Below are positions 18,463-26,626 of a DNA stretch of 64,000 nt, piece after piece. Numbering within the stretch: the first letter of the stretch is position 1; each line of letters opens with the position of its first letter. Made by a program: the position numbers and the translations under genes. Source of the stretch: Flavobacteriales bacterium. GTDB taxonomy: Bacteria > Bacteroidota > Bacteroidia > UBA10329. Under the pieces are notes generated by a model. That model saw only the letters and a program-made list of their open reading frames with translations. It made no database searches and was not told where the DNA came from. Location: assembly GCA_020635495.1 (NCBI GenBank), contig JACJZQ010000002.1, positions 248,001 to 312,000 of the forward strand. Direction: 5' to 3'.

Positions 18463-19272
18463 CTAAAGGTAATTGAGGTTGAGTCGGGTTTTCAGCGCTT
18501 CCCACTCCTCATCGGTTGCCAGAGTTTCAAACTCTGTTTGCTCCGATTCATTTTTCAGTTTGAGAATATCCGCTGAACGGTCTTTCGAATCGGGGTGCGT
18601 GCTTACCCATTCCAGATATTCGGGCATGGCCGAATCTTCTTGAGATAGTCTGAACATGACATTTGCCAAGTGCTCTGGATCCAGATTGGCTTTCAACATG
18701 TACTCAACCGCCAATCTGTCGGCTTCAGATTCCTGCGCTCTATCGAACGAACTGGAAGTAAGAACCTTCATTACTTCCACAAGCACCTCCGAACCGGAAT
18801 TCCCTCCAACAAGCACGCCTAACATGGCCAGCCCTATCTCTTTAGCCAACTTTTTCATGACGTGTCCTTCTACAATGTGGCCTAACTCGTGGCCCATTAC
18901 ACCGGCCAACTCATCTGCATTCTTGCAGTATGCAATGAGCCCCGTGTAAACAACCAGATTGCTGTCTGGAAGCGCAAACGCATTCACCTCGCTGTTGTAT
19001 ATCACGTGAACCTTTATCTGATTGGCATCAATTCCAATAGCTTCGCAAAGGCGTGTATTGGCTTCATGAATTATGGCTACCGCGCTATCAGATTTGACCT
19101 TGGTTTCGGTCTTGGATATCATTTCCATCATCATATCGCCCAAACGCTGTTCGTTGGTGGCGGTCATTTCTGCTAATTCATCATCCGTAACAAACGGAAT
19201 CTGACTCAGCGCGAACCACGTTCCGAAAAATCCGGCAGTCATCAAAAACAATTGTCCGATCAACTTGCCCAT
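18463..19272 (-). CDS. M48-family zinc metalloprotease
   Basis: A 269-residue protease with an N-terminal membrane helix or signal anchor (residues 5-25). The zinc site HELGH is at residues 128-132, and ESEADRLAVEY supplies the third ligand. The ATG at 19272 is preferred because its A overlaps the upstream stop as TAATG; an ATG at 19317 would overlap the preceding gene by 46 bases. Relatives (LoiP/BepA/HtpX type) degrade or help fold envelope proteins. Confidence 0.85.
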   Translation of the reverse strand: MGKLIGQLFLMTAGFFGTWFALSQIPFVTDDELAEMTATNEQRLGDMMMEMISKTETKVKSDSAVAIIHEANTRLCEAIGIDANQIKVHVIYNSEVNAFALPDSNLVVYTGLIAYCKNADELAGVMGHELGHIVEGHVMKKLAKEIGLAMLGVLVGGNSGSEVLVEVMKVLTSSSFDRAQESEADRLAVEYMLKANLDPEHLANVMFRLSQEDSAMPEYLEWVSTHPDSKDRSADILKLKNESEQTEFETLATDEEWEALKTRLNLNYL

Positions 19273-19703
19273 TACGCTTTGCAAAGTTTGTTTGCCAAAC
19301 CACCCCAAAACCACCATTCAATATGTCGCCTTTTACGAACCTGAATTGCGGTGAAAACTGTGAGTACGAATTCTGATAGATTGAATAGGAATACGGTTAT
19401 CATGTAAGCTATGTAAGCATTACTTACCCGCATCTCATCAAACAATATAGAAAGAGTCCACCACATTCCAGCACTGTTCATGAAAAGCACAGTAACTTGA
19501 GACAACAGGGCCTGAGTACAATGCCATCTGACGTAGTATGTTGATTTTCTGTTTGCCAAGTAAAAGATAAATGTTGCCACTAGATTTACAATCGGTAATG
19601 GCAAGCCAACAATTAGCGCCATAACTGACATCAAATAACTGTTTGAAGCACGTTCCGCCTCAAAGTCATTCGGTTCAAATTCAAGTTCGGGATTTACAAT
19701 CAT
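19272..19703 (-). CDS. small DUF4870-like membrane protein
   Basis: A 143-residue protein with about four transmembrane helices. The loop YYVRWHCTQALLSQ resembles the conserved loop of Tic20/DUF4870-like proteins, and the C-terminus has WWFWGGLANK. The start overlaps the upstream DUF2752 gene by 4 bases and its stop overlaps the M48 start by 1 base. This tight coupling suggests the proteins are made together. The family assignment is tentative. Confidence 0.65.
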   Translation of the reverse strand: MIVNPELEFEPNDFEAERASNSYLMSVMALIVGLPLPIVNLVATFIFYLANRKSTYYVRWHCTQALLSQVTVLFMNSAGMWWTLSILFDEMRVSNAYIAYMITVFLFNLSEFVLTVFTAIQVRKRRHIEWWFWGGLANKLCKA

Positions 19704-20104
19704 AGACCTTTATAAATGTTCCAAGCCCAATTCAATGTAATTAGCGCCACAAATGGGATTGCCAAGCAAGGCTGACGAACAATTACTTCAGCTTTGGAGA
19801 AAATGGATACTGTCAACTCCGACTTTCGAAATCTGTCCAACGCGAACATTGCAGGAACAATAATCATAATGAAAAGACCGACATAACCGAGTGGATTAAG
19901 GAAGAAAGCCTCAGTGAAATCACCGTTCAAAATTGATAGGAGCGCCCTTGTAGACCCGCATGAGGGACATGCAAAACCAGTAGCTCTTTTAAACAAGCAC
20001 ACAGTTGATGTTGCCTCAAGAGGAAACATCATATTCCAAATAACCCACAGGTAACCAAGGCCTACCAATACATAGACCCAAGAATACTTTTTGGTTCGTT
20101 CCAA
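19700..20104 (-). CDS. DUF2752 membrane protein
   Basis: A 134-residue membrane protein with three predicted helices. The segment CLFKRATGFACPSCGSTRA is the hallmark of DUF2752 (CPxCGxTRA). The role of this family is unknown. Its start directly abuts the stop of the upstream TM2 gene and it overlaps the next gene by 4 bases. Confidence 0.85.
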   Translation of the reverse strand: MERTKKYSWVYVLVGLGYLWVIWNMMFPLEATSTVCLFKRATGFACPSCGSTRALLSILNGDFTEAFFLNPLGYVGLFIMIIVPAMFALDRFRKSELTVSIFSKAEVIVRQPCLAIPFVALITLNWAWNIYKGL

Positions 20105-20443
20105 TTAAACCAGAGCTCGCTGAAAGTTTTCGAAGTTTACTTCACGGGTTCGTCCCATGATGATGAACCAATCAACAATGGCCCAAATTCCCAAACCACC
20201 ACAGGTCAATAACTTACCAACTCCCATTCCAGTATCACCGATAATAAACCTATCGATACCAAGTTGACCACCAAGAATGGACACGATTAGTGAAGTTGTT
20301 GGATCTTTCAAATTCAGTGATTGGATCCTTATCCACTTATCTTCATCGGCCTCTTCTAATTGCTTACGAATCATTGGTACTTGATGACCTTCAAAATACT
20401 TGGCATTGGTCATTAAAAACATGTCTATTTTCTGTGCGTCCAT
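20105..20443 (-). CDS. TM2-domain protein
   Basis: A 112-residue protein. The ATG at 20443 (MDAQKIDMFL) is chosen over an upstream ATG at 20569, which would add a basic, unlikely leader. The C-terminal half is a TM2 domain: a first helix (SLIVSILGGQLGIDRFIIG), a turn with DRF, and a second helix (LLTCGGLGIWAIVDWFII). TM2 proteins are short membrane proteins of unclear function, often next to DUF2752 genes as here. Confidence 0.8.
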   Translation of the reverse strand: MDAQKIDMFLMTNAKYFEGHQVPMIRKQLEEADEDKWIRIQSLNLKDPTTSLIVSILGGQLGIDRFIIGDTGMGVGKLLTCGGLGIWAIVDWFIIMGRTREVNFENFQRALV

Positions 20444-20587
20444 TGGTTGATGGTTTTTATGTTTCCTACTCTTATGGCTTTTCGGATACGCCCCGTTTTT
20501 AAACTGATGTCTGGTCTTCAGTTGGTTGATGAAGCGTTGAAGATATTCAAATAAACCATACTCCAACATTGCACGGTTTAAGATATT

Positions 20588-20603
20588 ATCGTAATATTGC
20601 GAT
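20588..20603 (+). promoter_or_regulatory. ArsR-type operator overlapping the arsR promoter
   Basis: ATCGTAATATTGCGAT is a near-perfect 16-bp palindrome (ATCG-N8-CGAT). It ends 4 bases before the arsR ATG and contains TAATATTG (20592-20599), one base from the TAnnTTTG -7 consensus, with ATTG 20 bases upstream. A bound repressor would block transcription. A matching site precedes arsI. Confidence 0.75.
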
Positions 20604-20606
20604 TAA

Positions 20607-20936
20607 ATGGGATTGACGAAAACATCACAGTTCACCAGAGAGCAGAACGAATTGGCAGAAATGGCCAAGGCACTGGGGCACCCAGCCCGCATTGCTATTC
20701 TGCAATACCTGAGTCAACAGGAAAGCTGCGTTTGCGGAAGCATTGTGGATGAAATCGGATTGGCCCAGGCCACCGTATCGCAACACTTGAAAGCGTTAAA
20801 GGATGTTGGCCTCATACAAGGAACCATCTCCGGTGTGAGCACGTGTTATTGCATCAACGCAGAAAAAGTCAATGCTGTGAATGGTCAGCTATCAGCTCTT
20901 CTAAAGAGCTGCTGTTCCCCATTCAATTGTTGCTAA
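20607..20936 (+). CDS. arsR: ArsR/SmtB-family metalloregulator
   Basis: A 109-residue winged-helix repressor. The Cys41-Val-Cys43 motif (ESCVCGSIV) sits at the start of the recognition region, as in As(III)-sensing ArsR proteins, followed by LAQATVSQHLKALKDVGLI. The C-terminus carries two further Cys pairs (KSCCSPFNCC), which could add a ligand or a second site. It heads the arsenic cluster and is expected to control itself and the genes downstream through the ATCG-N8-CGAT sites. Confidence 0.92.
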   Translation: MGLTKTSQFTREQNELAEMAKALGHPARIAILQYLSQQESCVCGSIVDEIGLAQATVSQHLKALKDVGLIQGTISGVSTCYCINAEKVNAVNGQLSALLKSCCSPFNCC

Positions 20937-20955
20937 AAAAAATTTGAAACAATTA

Positions 20956-20971
20956 ATCGTAATAAACCGAT
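20956..20971 (+). promoter_or_regulatory. second ArsR-type operator, upstream of arsI
   Basis: ATCGTAATAAACCGAT shares ATCGTAATA and the terminal CGAT with the operator upstream of arsR, in the same 16-base frame. It lies 12 bases before the arsI ATG. Confidence 0.7.
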
Positions 20972-20983
20972 AAATAAATCATT

Positions 20984-21481
20984 ATGAAAACAGAAAGTTT
21001 CCCAAAGATGCATGTGAGTCTATACGTTAAAGACATTGAGAAAACCGCCAATTTTTACACCCAGTTCTTCGGAAAAGACGTGGAGAAAATGCGACCAGGA
21101 TATGTCAAGTTTCATCTTGAGAATCCCGCATTGGTCATCTCATTTGTTGAGAATCAGGATGAAGTAAGTCCCATGTTCGGTCATCTTGGGTTTCAAGTAC
21201 AGACAACTGAAGAACTGAACTCAAGACTTGAGGCTGTCAAGACATTAGGGCTTCCAACTCTTGAAGAAAAAGGAACAAACTGCTGCTACGCTAAACAGGA
21301 CAAATTCTGGGTCAGCGACCCTGACGGTTACCGCTGGGAGGTCTATCAATTCCATGAAGACGTTGAATGGAACGACCCGCAGTACCAAACTGAGAGCGAG
21401 GCATGCTGTTCTCCTAAGATGATGGTAGAGCCTGCAGCGGAAAAAGAGCCTTGCTGCGACCCAAGTGGAGGTTGTTGCTGA
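20984..21481 (+). CDS. arsI: ArsI-type C-As lyase (vicinal oxygen chelate family) with Cys-pair tail
   Basis: A 165-residue dioxygenase of the glyoxalase fold. Candidate metal ligands are His10, His67 and Glu119, and the vicinal pair Cys100-Cys101 (GTNCCYAK) that binds organic As(III); the spacing agrees with the characterised ArsI (His5, His62, Glu115, Cys96-Cys97). The family cleaves the carbon-arsenic bond of trivalent methyl or aromatic arsenicals to give As(III). A tail of about 30 residues adds three more Cys pairs (EACC, EPCC, GGCC). It follows arsR behind its own operator-like site. Confidence 0.88.
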   Translation: MKTESFPKMHVSLYVKDIEKTANFYTQFFGKDVEKMRPGYVKFHLENPALVISFVENQDEVSPMFGHLGFQVQTTEELNSRLEAVKTLGLPTLEEKGTNCCYAKQDKFWVSDPDGYRWEVYQFHEDVEWNDPQYQTESEACCSPKMMVEPAAEKEPCCDPSGGCC

Positions 21482-21523
21482 ACATTGTAACGCAGGAAGT
21501 AGGAAAGGCTGTAGATTCGCCCC

Positions 21524-22678
21524 GTGATCGAGATTATCCTTTCCTACTTCCTTTACAATCTTATTGTTGGGGCATTCCTAACTGCTTACTATTTCCTTTC
21601 GGGTAAAGGCGAGTTGGAGACCAAGAGCATTCTGTTGCTGCTGCTTTTTCCGGCCATCGGACTTGGAACTTGGAAATTTCGTCAGGAAAAACTCGATGGA
21701 GGAACGCCTGCTTATCCTGAAAAATGGTATCGCCTCAAGTACATGATCAATGTGAATTGGGGCTACATGGCGCTGATCGGGCTGGTGCCTGTTTTCATGA
21801 CCATTTTCGCAGCCTTCGGTCTGTTTGCCTACAGCTTTCAGGAAATAGCGGGATTTGAAGAATTATTCAATGCAGGCATCGTCATCTTCGCGTTTGTGAT
21901 GCTGGTGATCATCGTCATTCTTCTCATGATTCCTTTCCTGATTCTCATTGCACTTCCAATGTATCAGAAGCGAAAAGTGGAACAGTACGAATACTTCATG
22001 GCACTTAATAAACAGATGTATCCGGTGTACCAAGAACCAAAACCCACCAAAAAGCCTTCCGTAACCCTGTTTCCAGAAATTGAATCTTATGTAACCGATT
22101 GTGCTGGCAACTTCTCTACTATAGGAAAAGAACGCCAGAAACAACTGGAAGCTGTTGCTGCTCACATAACAGATGAATTGAATTCGAAGAAAACGGTGAA
22201 TCTGGTTTTCATCTGCACACACAATTCGCGCAGAAGTCAGTTTGGGCAAGTTTGGGCAGCCGTGGCTGCAGCCCATTATGGTGTGCGGAATGTACAAACC
22301 TTCTCGGGTGGAACCGAAGAAACTGCTTTCAACAAACGAGCCGTGGAAGCCATCCAACGTGCTGGACTGAAGGTATCTGGAACCGTAGGCACGAATCCGA
22401 GATATAGCATTCGGTTTTCTGATGAAGTTGGTGCGTTGGACTGTTACTCCAAAACGTTCGATGCATCTGCCAATCCGCAGAAAGGCTTTATTGCCATTAT
22501 GACCTGCTCTGATGCGGATGAGGCATGTCCCATTGTTCCTGGAGCCGATTTTAGAGCGCGCATTACGTACGAAGATCCCAAAGTGGCCGACCGCACCGCA
22601 CAGGAACGCGAAGTTTATGACGAACGCTGCAAGCAGATTGCCACCGAAATGCTGTACCTGTTCAGCAAAGTGGCATAA
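21524..22678 (+). CDS. fusion of a four-helix membrane domain with a LMW-phosphatase-type arsenate reductase
   Basis: A 384-residue protein starting at a GTG; no ATG exists before residue 74 and the first helix lies at residues 3-25. Residues 1-150 hold about four membrane helices (near 5-25, 36-50, 80-104 and 115-147) and do not match a family I know. Residues about 181-384 form a complete Bacteroidota-type arsenate reductase/tyrosine phosphatase: P-loop Cys231 to Arg237 (CTHNSRRS), AIMTCSDAD, and the YEDPK acid-loop segment. The enzyme should reduce As(V) or act as a phosphatase, here tethered to the membrane. It overlaps the next gene as TAATG. Confidence 0.82.
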   Translation: MIEIILSYFLYNLIVGAFLTAYYFLSGKGELETKSILLLLLFPAIGLGTWKFRQEKLDGGTPAYPEKWYRLKYMINVNWGYMALIGLVPVFMTIFAAFGLFAYSFQEIAGFEELFNAGIVIFAFVMLVIIVILLMIPFLILIALPMYQKRKVEQYEYFMALNKQMYPVYQEPKPTKKPSVTLFPEIESYVTDCAGNFSTIGKERQKQLEAVAAHITDELNSKKTVNLVFICTHNSRRSQFGQVWAAVAAAHYGVRNVQTFSGGTEETAFNKRAVEAIQRAGLKVSGTVGTNPRYSIRFSDEVGALDCYSKTFDASANPQKGFIAIMTCSDADEACPIVPGADFRARITYEDPKVADRTAQEREVYDERCKQIATEMLYLFSKVA

Positions 22679-23253
22679 TGGAACATCGGCATTTTGCACT
22701 GTACAAGCCAGATGGTTACCTCTCGCAGTTTGTGACCAACCAGACCAAGCGGAAGAACAAAAAACTGCTTGGTGAGCTGTTCGATTTTCCTGAAGAAACC
22801 ATGGCCATTGGCCGACTGGACGAGCCCTCTGAGGGTTTGCTGTTGTTGACCACAGACGGTCAATTCAGCGAGTACATCAGAAGCTCAAAAGTGGAAAAGG
22901 AGTATTGGGTACAAGTGGATGGAATCATCACAAAAGAATCTATCAAACAACTTCAAGAAGGTGTTGAAATAACCTCGGAATCAGGACTTTACACTACACA
23001 ACCTTGTAAAGTAGAACCCATTGCTTCAGAACCAAATTTACCTTCTAGAACCAAACGGATCAGAGATGAGCGACATGGCCCAACCTCTTGGATTTCCATT
23101 ACGCTAACAGAAGGAAAATATCGTCAGGTCAGAAAAATGACCGCGGCTGTTGGTTTTCCAACATTACGGTTGGTAAGAGTTCGAATAGGAGAAATCAAAA
23201 TAGGCAAAATGCAGCCTGGTGATGTGATCGAATTACCAACTCAGTTCTACTGA
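22678..23253 (+). CDS. RsuA/RluE-family rRNA pseudouridine synthase
   Basis: A 191-residue enzyme without an S4 domain, like RluE. The catalytic Asp48 lies in GRLDEPSEGLLLLT, preceded by YKPDGYLSQF and followed by EGKYRQVRKM. It converts uridine to pseudouridine in 23S rRNA. Its ATG overlaps the stop of the arsenate-reductase fusion by 1 base, so it is co-translated with the arsenic genes although no functional link is obvious. Its 3' end overlaps the convergent DUF4476 gene by 7 bases. Confidence 0.88.
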   Translation: MEHRHFALYKPDGYLSQFVTNQTKRKNKKLLGELFDFPEETMAIGRLDEPSEGLLLLTTDGQFSEYIRSSKVEKEYWVQVDGIITKESIKQLQEGVEITSESGLYTTQPCKVEPIASEPNLPSRTKRIRDERHGPTSWISITLTEGKYRQVRKMTAAVGFPTLRLVRVRIGEIKIGKMQPGDVIELPTQFY

Positions 23254-24155
23254 CCAAGGATGGCCTTGTTCATGGCATCTATGCTTTCCTCCTTGGCAAA
23301 AACACCGTTCATCTTAAAGTACGTGCCTTTATCCAACACAAATGGGTAAGCAAATACAGCCAGGTCAAGTCTTCCTTCTTCGGTAGAAAGCAATTCTACC
23401 AATCGTCTGGCCTGATCGGTTGTAAAACAATTGGTGGAAACGATCTGCTTGGCCGATGTCAATTTTCCTTCTTCAGAAGAACGCACCGCAATGCTTTTCA
23501 GCGCCATTTCAAAATCTGCATCGCCCAAAATTGTACCACCACAAGGCAAGTCAGTTGTTCCTGTAGTCGCTGGAGTTGAGTTTGGGACAACCGTGGTGGT
23601 TGTGGTCGTCACTTCTTCAACAACCGGCTCAGAAATTCCCGTATTGATATTCACACGGCCACCAATTCCACCAAAACTCATGCTTACACCATCTGAAGCC
23701 GTGCCTACGGTTCTTGTGGTGGTGGTCTGTCGCACCACTTCTTGCGTAGCACCTCCATTATTCACAACAACTACCGTTGGTTCGGGTCTAGGTTCTTCAA
23801 TATACCTTGGATAAAGACTCTGCGACTTCCAGCCGATCTTCATGTTTCCTTTTCTGTTACGCTCCACAACAAACGTTACGTCTACCCTACTTCCATGAGC
23901 ATCGGTCAGTTGCAGCATCTTTCTAACAGCTGGTTCTATGGATGGATCTTCAAACACTGCTTCGCAAGAATAATAAGGCTGCGTAAGGTTGATAAGCCGA
24001 ACCTCGGTCTGCGGTTCATCATTCATTTTCTGACCGTTCAGGTAGATCGTGAAAGGATATCCTTCTTTACTGTAAAATGTGGCGTGCGAGACTTGCTGCG
24101 AGAATGAACTCAGCGCAATCAGGAACGCAAAAAGGGAAAAGACGAGGTTTTTCAT
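23247..24155 (-). CDS. exported DUF4476-domain protein
   Basis: A 302-residue exported protein. The ATG at 24155 opens the signal peptide (MKNLVFSLFAFLIALSSFSQ). Residues about 20-110 are beta-rich, the centre (about 125-200) is a low-complexity linker rich in Thr, Val and Gly, and the C-terminal 90 residues match DUF4476, with FEMALKSIAVRSSEEGKL and ARRLVELLSTEEGRLDLA. The function is unknown; the family is common in Bacteroidota. Confidence 0.78.
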   Translation of the reverse strand: MKNLVFSLFAFLIALSSFSQQVSHATFYSKEGYPFTIYLNGQKMNDEPQTEVRLINLTQPYYSCEAVFEDPSIEPAVRKMLQLTDAHGSRVDVTFVVERNRKGNMKIGWKSQSLYPRYIEEPRPEPTVVVVNNGGATQEVVRQTTTTRTVGTASDGVSMSFGGIGGRVNINTGISEPVVEEVTTTTTTVVPNSTPATTGTTDLPCGGTILGDADFEMALKSIAVRSSEEGKLTSAKQIVSTNCFTTDQARRLVELLSTEEGRLDLAVFAYPFVLDKGTYFKMNGVFAKEESIDAMNKAILGQ

Positions 24156-24185
24156 AAGCACGAATTGAACTGCGAACTTACGCAA

Positions 24186-24248
24186 CTATTCGCTGGTCAC
24201 TTTTCACTATTCACTTTTGACTATTCGCTGTTCGCTATTCACTTTTCA
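24186..24248. repeat. heptamer repeat array, about nine CTNTTCR units
   Basis: Nine consecutive 7-base units (for example CTATTCG, CTTTTCA, CTATTCA, CTGTTCG) follow the pattern CTNTTCR with few deviations. The array fills the space between the divergent DUF4476 and mtaB genes and ends 10 bases before the mtaB -7 element. Confidence 0.8.
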
Positions 24249-24257
24249 CTTCTTAAG

Positions 24258-24265
24258 TACCTTTG
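24258..24265 (+). promoter_or_regulatory. -7 promoter element of mtaB
   Basis: TACCTTTG is an exact TAnnTTTG match 10 bases before the ATG at 24275, giving a very short leader. The -33 region falls inside the heptamer array, so changes in array length could affect it. Confidence 0.55.
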
Positions 24266-24274
24266 CAGCCTCCA

Positions 24275-25585
24275 ATGAGAACCGTGGCCTTCCATACACT
24301 CGGCTGTAAGCTGAATTTCTCTGAAACGAGCACCATTGCGCGGCAGTTGATAGCGGCAGGCTACAACCGCGTGGATTTCAAAGAAGCGGCCGATGTTTAC
24401 ATCATTAACACGTGCTCGGTTACCGATCAGGCGGATGCCACCTGTAGAAATATCGTCCGGCAGGCGTTGCGCGCCAATCCGAATGCATTTGTGGCCGTAA
24501 TTGGTTGCTATGCGCAGCTGAAACCGAAGGAGATTGCCAGCATTGAAGGCGTTGATATCGTTCTTGGGGCCAATGAGAAATTCAACATTGTCGGTTATCT
24601 CGAGAATCTGGACAAACTGCCAGAAGCAGGTATACATAGTTGCGAGATCAAGGATGTGAAGGAATTCGTTCCTGGGTTCTCATCGAACGATAGAACCCGA
24701 ACGTTTCTGAAGCTGCAAGACGGCTGCGATTACTTCTGCTCGTTCTGTACCATTCCGCTAGCGCGAGGAAGAAGTAGAAGCGAAAACATTGCCAACAGCA
24801 TTGCTTCAACCAAAGAAGCCATTGCCACAGGTGTAAAAGAAATTGTGCTCACTGGGGTGAATATTGGCGATTTTGGAGCAGGAACAGATGAGAACTTCTA
24901 TCAACTCATTCAGCAATTGGACAAGTTGCCGGGAGATGTTGAAAGATTCCGTATTTCTAGCATTGAGCCGAATCTGCTGAGCGATGAGATCATCCGGTTC
25001 TGTGCTAAGTCAGACCGATTCGTACCGCATTTCCATATTCCACTGCAAAGCGGTTCTGACAACATGCTTCAGAAAATGCGCAGACGTTACGATTCGGCTT
25101 TGTATCAGAGCCGAATTGAGACCATCAAAGAAGTGATGCCACATGCATGTGTCGGTGTAGATGTGATTGTTGGTCATCCGGGAGAAACGGAGCAAGAGTT
25201 TCTCAAAACCTATGAGTTTTTGAATGAGTTACCCATCTCCTATTTGCACGTGTTCACCTACTCAGAAAGACCGAACACCACTGCCGTGCGTGTAAAGGAT
25301 GAAATTGTTCCAGTTTCTGAAAGACGCAAGCGCAATAAAATGCTCACGATCTTAAGCGAAAAGAAGAAACGCGCTTTCTATGAGCAGTTCGTAAACACAA
25401 CTCGCGAAGCTTTAATGGAACATGAAAACAAGGACGGTATCATGTTCGGTTACACGGACAATTACCTACGCGTTCAGATTCCGTTTAACGAAGATCTTTG
25501 CGGGAAACTGGTGGATGTGCAACTCTCAGAATTGCAAGACAATACTGTATTTGCTGGAGTAGTTTTGGAAGCAATCAAGTTATGA
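24275..25585 (+). CDS. mtaB: tRNA t6A37 methylthiotransferase MtaB
   Basis: A 436-residue radical-SAM methylthiotransferase. The ATG at 24275 gives MRTVAFHTLGCKLN, the normal family start; an in-frame TTG four codons earlier lies inside the promoter. Cys residues of the UPF0004 domain are in TLGCKLN, NTCSVTDQA and GCYAQ; the radical-SAM motif CDYFCSFC binds the second 4Fe-4S cluster. A TRAM domain is at the C-terminus. It adds a methylthio group to t6A at position 37 of certain tRNAs. Its paralogue rimO is at 42841. Confidence 0.93.
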   Translation: MRTVAFHTLGCKLNFSETSTIARQLIAAGYNRVDFKEAADVYIINTCSVTDQADATCRNIVRQALRANPNAFVAVIGCYAQLKPKEIASIEGVDIVLGANEKFNIVGYLENLDKLPEAGIHSCEIKDVKEFVPGFSSNDRTRTFLKLQDGCDYFCSFCTIPLARGRSRSENIANSIASTKEAIATGVKEIVLTGVNIGDFGAGTDENFYQLIQQLDKLPGDVERFRISSIEPNLLSDEIIRFCAKSDRFVPHFHIPLQSGSDNMLQKMRRRYDSALYQSRIETIKEVMPHACVGVDVIVGHPGETEQEFLKTYEFLNELPISYLHVFTYSERPNTTAVRVKDEIVPVSERRKRNKMLTILSEKKKRAFYEQFVNTTREALMEHENKDGIMFGYTDNYLRVQIPFNEDLCGKLVDVQLSELQDNTVFAGVVLEAIKL

Positions 25586-25647
25586 AGATCACTAGACGTT
25601 CAAAGACTTTATTACCTCATCACCTAATAACTTCATTTCCTTATTGA

Positions 25648-26577
25648 ATGTATCCCACGCTTTACGACCTGGTCCTAGATATCTTCGGAGTTTCCATTCC
25701 AGCCTTCAAACTCATTCAGAGTTACGGAATGATGGTCGGGTTGGGATTTCTGACCGGTAGCGTACTCATTACATGGGAACTGAAAAGAAAAGAAGCACTC
25801 GGTCAGCTTCAATCAACCTTCAAGAAGGGAAAGGACGGAAAGAAAGTTGAGGTGCATCCGCACGAACATGTGGGCAACATCGCCATTTTGGCCGGAATCG
25901 GTGGCATTGTCGGCTCCAAGATCTTCCACAATCTCGAGAATTGGGATGATTTTATGAGAGACCCGGTTGGAATGATGACCTCCTTCGGTGGTTTTTCGTT
26001 TTATGGAGGTTTGATCCTGGCCGTTGCTCTGATAGTTTGGTACGCCAAGAAGAACAACATCAAACTTTTGCCTTTGCTTGAAAGCGGATTGCCATCCGTT
26101 GCAATTGGTTATGGTTTCGGACGACTGGGCTGCCATGTGGCTGGCGATGGGGATTGGGGAATTCCGAATGATGCACCCAAACCAGATTGGATGAGTTTTC
26201 TACCCGATTGGATGTGGGCTTACGATTACCCGAATAACGTTCTGGGTGTTGACCTTATCGATTACTACGCCAGAAAAGGTTACACCAGCCTTACTGGCTT
26301 TGCATGGCCAACTCCCATTTACGAGATCATCATGTCCATCATCATCTTCTCCATTCTTTGGGCTATGAGAAAACGGTGGAAAGTGCAAGGAATGATGGTG
26401 GCATTTTACCTGATACTTACCGGAATTGAAAGATTATTGATCGAGAAATACCGCATCAATAACGAATACGACATTTTGGGTGGTGTTACCCAAGCAGAGA
26501 TAATCTCCGTTGTGATGATTGTGGCCGGAATTGCCGGAATCTACCTTTTCCCGAAATATCAGGATAAGCTTACCTGA
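25648..26577 (+). CDS. prolipoprotein diacylglyceryl transferase-like membrane protein, short copy
   Basis: A 309-residue membrane protein of the Lgt family. It has the conserved GRLGCHVAGDGDWGIP segment, which corresponds to the Lgt signature around GRxGN, plus FYGGLILAV and a C-terminal ERLLIEKYRIN. Lgt moves diacylglycerol to the lipobox Cys of prolipoproteins. It is followed 49 bases later by a longer paralogue with the same start (MYPTLYDLVLD) and end. Compared with that copy it lacks about 75 residues after residue 60. Whether it is the active Lgt cannot be decided here. Confidence 0.8.
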   Translation: MYPTLYDLVLDIFGVSIPAFKLIQSYGMMVGLGFLTGSVLITWELKRKEALGQLQSTFKKGKDGKKVEVHPHEHVGNIAILAGIGGIVGSKIFHNLENWDDFMRDPVGMMTSFGGFSFYGGLILAVALIVWYAKKNNIKLLPLLESGLPSVAIGYGFGRLGCHVAGDGDWGIPNDAPKPDWMSFLPDWMWAYDYPNNVLGVDLIDYYARKGYTSLTGFAWPTPIYEIIMSIIIFSILWAMRKRWKVQGMMVAFYLILTGIERLLIEKYRINNEYDILGGVTQAEIISVVMIVAGIAGIYLFPKYQDKLT

Positions 26578-26626
26578 TACAAATTCAATAAGTGCATCTT
26601 TGCAGCCAACGGCTTAAAAGCAAAGC

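Noticed and set aside
19273..19317. Upstream ATG for the M48 protease at 19317
   Set aside because: It would overlap the preceding gene by 46 bases, while the ATG at 19272 gives a normal TAATG coupling.
20444..20569. Longer TM2 protein starting at 20569
   Set aside because: The added residues are very basic and unlike the family; the ATG at 20443 gives the usual length.
22678..23253. Pseudouridine synthase as a part of the arsenic system
   Set aside because: The 1-base overlap shows co-translation only. The protein is a plain RluE-type enzyme with no metal-binding features.
24186..24248. Repeat array as a CRISPR
   Set aside because: The units are 7 bases with no spacers, and no cas gene is in the window.
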